A DNA stretch of 6,702 nt, from the NCBI GenBank assembly GCA_027081495.1, contig JALWKJ010000049.1, positions 1 to 6,702 of the forward strand, written 5' to 3'. A program made the translations under genes and the position numbers. Positions 5,539 through 6,702 of the stretch are shown here, one piece after another. The notes under the pieces were generated by a model. That model did not search any database. It was not told the origin of the DNA and saw nothing but the letters and a program-made list of their open reading frames with translations. Positions within the stretch are counted from its first letter, which is position 1, and each line of letters opens with the position of its first letter. This DNA comes from Campylobacterales bacterium. GTDB lineage: Bacteria > Campylobacterota > Campylobacteria > Campylobacterales > QNZT01.

Positions 5539-6646
5539 AAATCTCCAAACGCCTTTTTATCTTTTGGATGAAGAAAAGCTTGAAAAAAACCTCAAGCTGT
5601 TGGATTATGTGCAAAAACAAAGCGGCGCAAAAATACTTTTGGCTCTAAAAGGCTTTGCTTTTAGCGGTGCGATGGAGCTTGTTGGAAAGTATCTTTACGG
5701 CTGTTGCGCAAGCGGGCTTTATGAAGCTAAATTCGGCAAAAAATATATAGCAAAAGAGGTACATACATATTCGCCGGCTTTTAAAGAGAGTGAAATAGAA
5801 GAGATTTCCCAACTAAGCGATCATTTAGTTTTTAACTCTTTTTCTCAGTGGCAAAAATTTAAAAAAAAGGTTTTAAAAAATACATCTTGCGGGCTTAGAG
5901 TAAATCCGGAGATTTCGGCTTCCGTTGCAAAATCTTATGATCCATGCGCCGCTTTCAGCCGCCTTGGCGTTACTAAAAAAGAGTTTAAAAAGGATTTGCT
6001 CGATGGTATAGAGGGTCTTCATTTTCATGCGCTTTGTGAGCAGGGAGCTGATGAATTGCAAAAAGTATTAAGAGCTTTTGAAGAAAATTTCGGAGAATTC
6101 TTGCATAAAATGAAATGGGTAAATTTCGGAGGAGGACATCTTATTACAAGAGACGGATATGATGTAAAAAAGCTTATATATCTTATAAAGGATTTTAAAA
6201 AAAGATATGATCTGGAAGTTTATCTCGAGCCCGGCGAAGCGGTTGGCTGGCAAAGCGGAGTACTCGTTTCTACGGTTTTAGATATAGTTCACAACCAAAT
6301 CGATATAGCCATACTGGATACTTCCGCGGAAGCTCATATGCCCGATACCGTTCTTATGCCCTATAAAGCAAAAATCACGGGCGCGGGAGATGCGAAGAAG
6401 AAGAGATATAGATATCAAATAGCTTCAAATAGTTGTCTTGCCGGAGACATTATGGGAGACTACTCGTTTGATAAGGAGTTGAAGATTGGAGATAAGATAA
6501 TTTTCGAAGATCAAATGCACTATACGATAGTAAAAAATACGACATTTAACGGTATAAAACTTCCTGATCTTTTAGTTTTGAAAAAAGACGGTACGATAAA
6601 GACAATTAAAAAATTTGGATATGAGGAGTATGAGAGAAGAAATTGA
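5528..6646 (+). CDS. nspC: Carboxynorspermidine/carboxyspermidine decarboxylase
   Basis: A 372-residue PLP enzyme of the alanine-racemase-fold decarboxylases, the usual length for NspC. TPFYLLDEEKLEKNL (8-22) opens the family. PLP-binding Lys41 lies in LALKGFA, followed by HTYSPAFKESEI (79-90), GLRVNPEIS (122-130), LHFHALCEQ (164-172), phosphate-binding FGGGH (200-204), LEPGEAVGW (233-241), DTSAEAHMPD (264-273), catalytic SCLAGD (302-307, Cys303 and Asp307) and HYTIVKNTTFNG (331-342). All key residues are present, so it should be active in the cytoplasm. The enzyme decarboxylates carboxynorspermidine to norspermidine or carboxyspermidine to spermidine. In Campylobacter the homologue serves spermidine synthesis, so spermidine is the likelier product here (inference). 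The partner dehydrogenase is not in the window. The ATG overlaps the kinase stop, with only a weak GGA 5 bases upstream, so expression probably depends on translational coupling. Confidence 0.96.
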   Translation: MDIENLQTPFYLLDEEKLEKNLKLLDYVQKQSGAKILLALKGFAFSGAMELVGKYLYGCCASGLYEAKFGKKYIAKEVHTYSPAFKESEIEEISQLSDHLVFNSFSQWQKFKKKVLKNTSCGLRVNPEISASVAKSYDPCAAFSRLGVTKKEFKKDLLDGIEGLHFHALCEQGADELQKVLRAFEENFGEFLHKMKWVNFGGGHLITRDGYDVKKLIYLIKDFKKRYDLEVYLEPGEAVGWQSGVLVSTVLDIVHNQIDIAILDTSAEAHMPDTVLMPYKAKITGAGDAKKKRYRYQIASNSCLAGDIMGDYSFDKELKIGDKIIFEDQMHYTIVKNTTFNGIKLPDLLVLKKDGTIKTIKKFGYEEYERRN

Positions 6647-6660
6647 TTTACATCTTCTCT
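6633..6660 (+). terminator. Small inverted repeat spanning the two convergent stops; possible weak terminator
   Basis: AGAGAAGA (6633-6640) and TCTTCTCT (6653-6660) are perfect 8-base inverted arms around a 12-base loop. The loop contains both the nspC TGA (6644-6646) and the opposing TAA (6648-6650). The stem is AT-rich and is followed by only a short, interrupted T stretch on the plus strand and by none on the minus strand, so it is at best a weak terminator. The arms also encode part of each protein's tail. Confidence 0.25.
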
Positions 6661-6702
6661 TTCGCTTTTATCCCCATAAGTTTCAATCCGACTCTAATAC
6701 TA
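6648..6702 (-). CDS. argS: C-terminal end of a convergent gene, probably arginyl-tRNA synthetase
   Basis: The last 17 codons before TAA (6650-6648) read SIRVGLKLMGIKAKEKM. Arginyl-tRNA synthetases end with a helix of the form GL.LLGI.A.E[RK]M, and this tail matches that pattern closely. It would be part of the anticodon-binding DALR domain, and the enzyme attaches arginine to tRNA-Arg. The rest lies beyond the right edge, so the call depends on a very short stretch. The other frames on this strand have stops here, and the stop falls one base from the nspC stop, which fits a real gene packed tail to tail. Confidence 0.6.
   Translation of the reverse strand, partial: SIRVGLKLMGIKAKEKM

Noticed and set aside
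5861..5869. A8 run with a dnaX-type slippery heptamer (A AAA AAG) in nspC
   Set aside because: The codons are ordinary Lys-Lys-Lys in a Lys-rich protein, the frame stays intact with all downstream catalytic motifs, and I see no obvious stimulatory hairpin or upstream internal Shine-Dalgarno. Chance in an AT-rich gene is enough.
1..6702. CRISPR arrays, tRNA or rRNA genes, insertion sequences, attachment sites
   Set aside because: I saw no regularly spaced repeats, tRNA-like cloverleaf, transposase motif or terminal inverted repeats on either strand.

Overview
The window is AT-rich DNA (roughly 35-40 % GC by eye) that most resembles a chromosomal segment of a Campylobacterota (epsilonproteobacterial) genome. 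Three things suggest this: a carboxynorspermidine/carboxyspermidine decarboxylase, very Lys/Glu/Ile-rich proteins, and a promoter with an extended -10 behind a T tract. There are no signs of phage, insertion sequences, CRISPR, tRNA or rRNA. Coding density is very high. The assignment to a phylum is inference; a genus cannot be named safely.

Left part (1-4524, all minus strand). Read in the direction of transcription, the order is: a small lipoprotein with an SdiA-regulated/YjiK-like beta-propeller (4524-3766); a ChaA/CaX-type cation/proton antiporter (3707-2634) with its own good promoter; and then a tight trio. The trio is an inner-membrane-anchored BON + OmpA-like peptidoglycan-binding protein (2556-1456), a membrane-anchored long coiled-coil protein (1454-558), and a second membrane-anchored coiled-coil protein that runs off the left edge (557-1). 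The trio genes are separated by 1 and 0 bases and carry strong ribosome binding sites, so they almost certainly form one translationally coupled unit. A joint role, cell-wall anchoring outside and long rods inside, is plausible but unproven. I recognise no described system that has this exact composition.

Right part (4705-6646, plus strand). A divergent 180-base region with recognisable promoters in both directions separates the lipoprotein from a two-gene operon. The first gene encodes a fructosamine-kinase-family protein (GTG start) and the second encodes the decarboxylase NspC, whose start overlaps the kinase's end by 11 bases. NspC catalyses the last step of the alternative spermidine/norspermidine pathway. 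The kinase family repairs sugar-glycated amines, so the pairing raises the idea of amine maintenance, though this could be simple neighbourhood.

Right edge (6648-6702, minus strand). The last 17 codons of a gene converging on nspC look like the C-terminus of arginyl-tRNA synthetase (ArgS). The two stop codons are one base apart and sit in the loop of a small inverted repeat.
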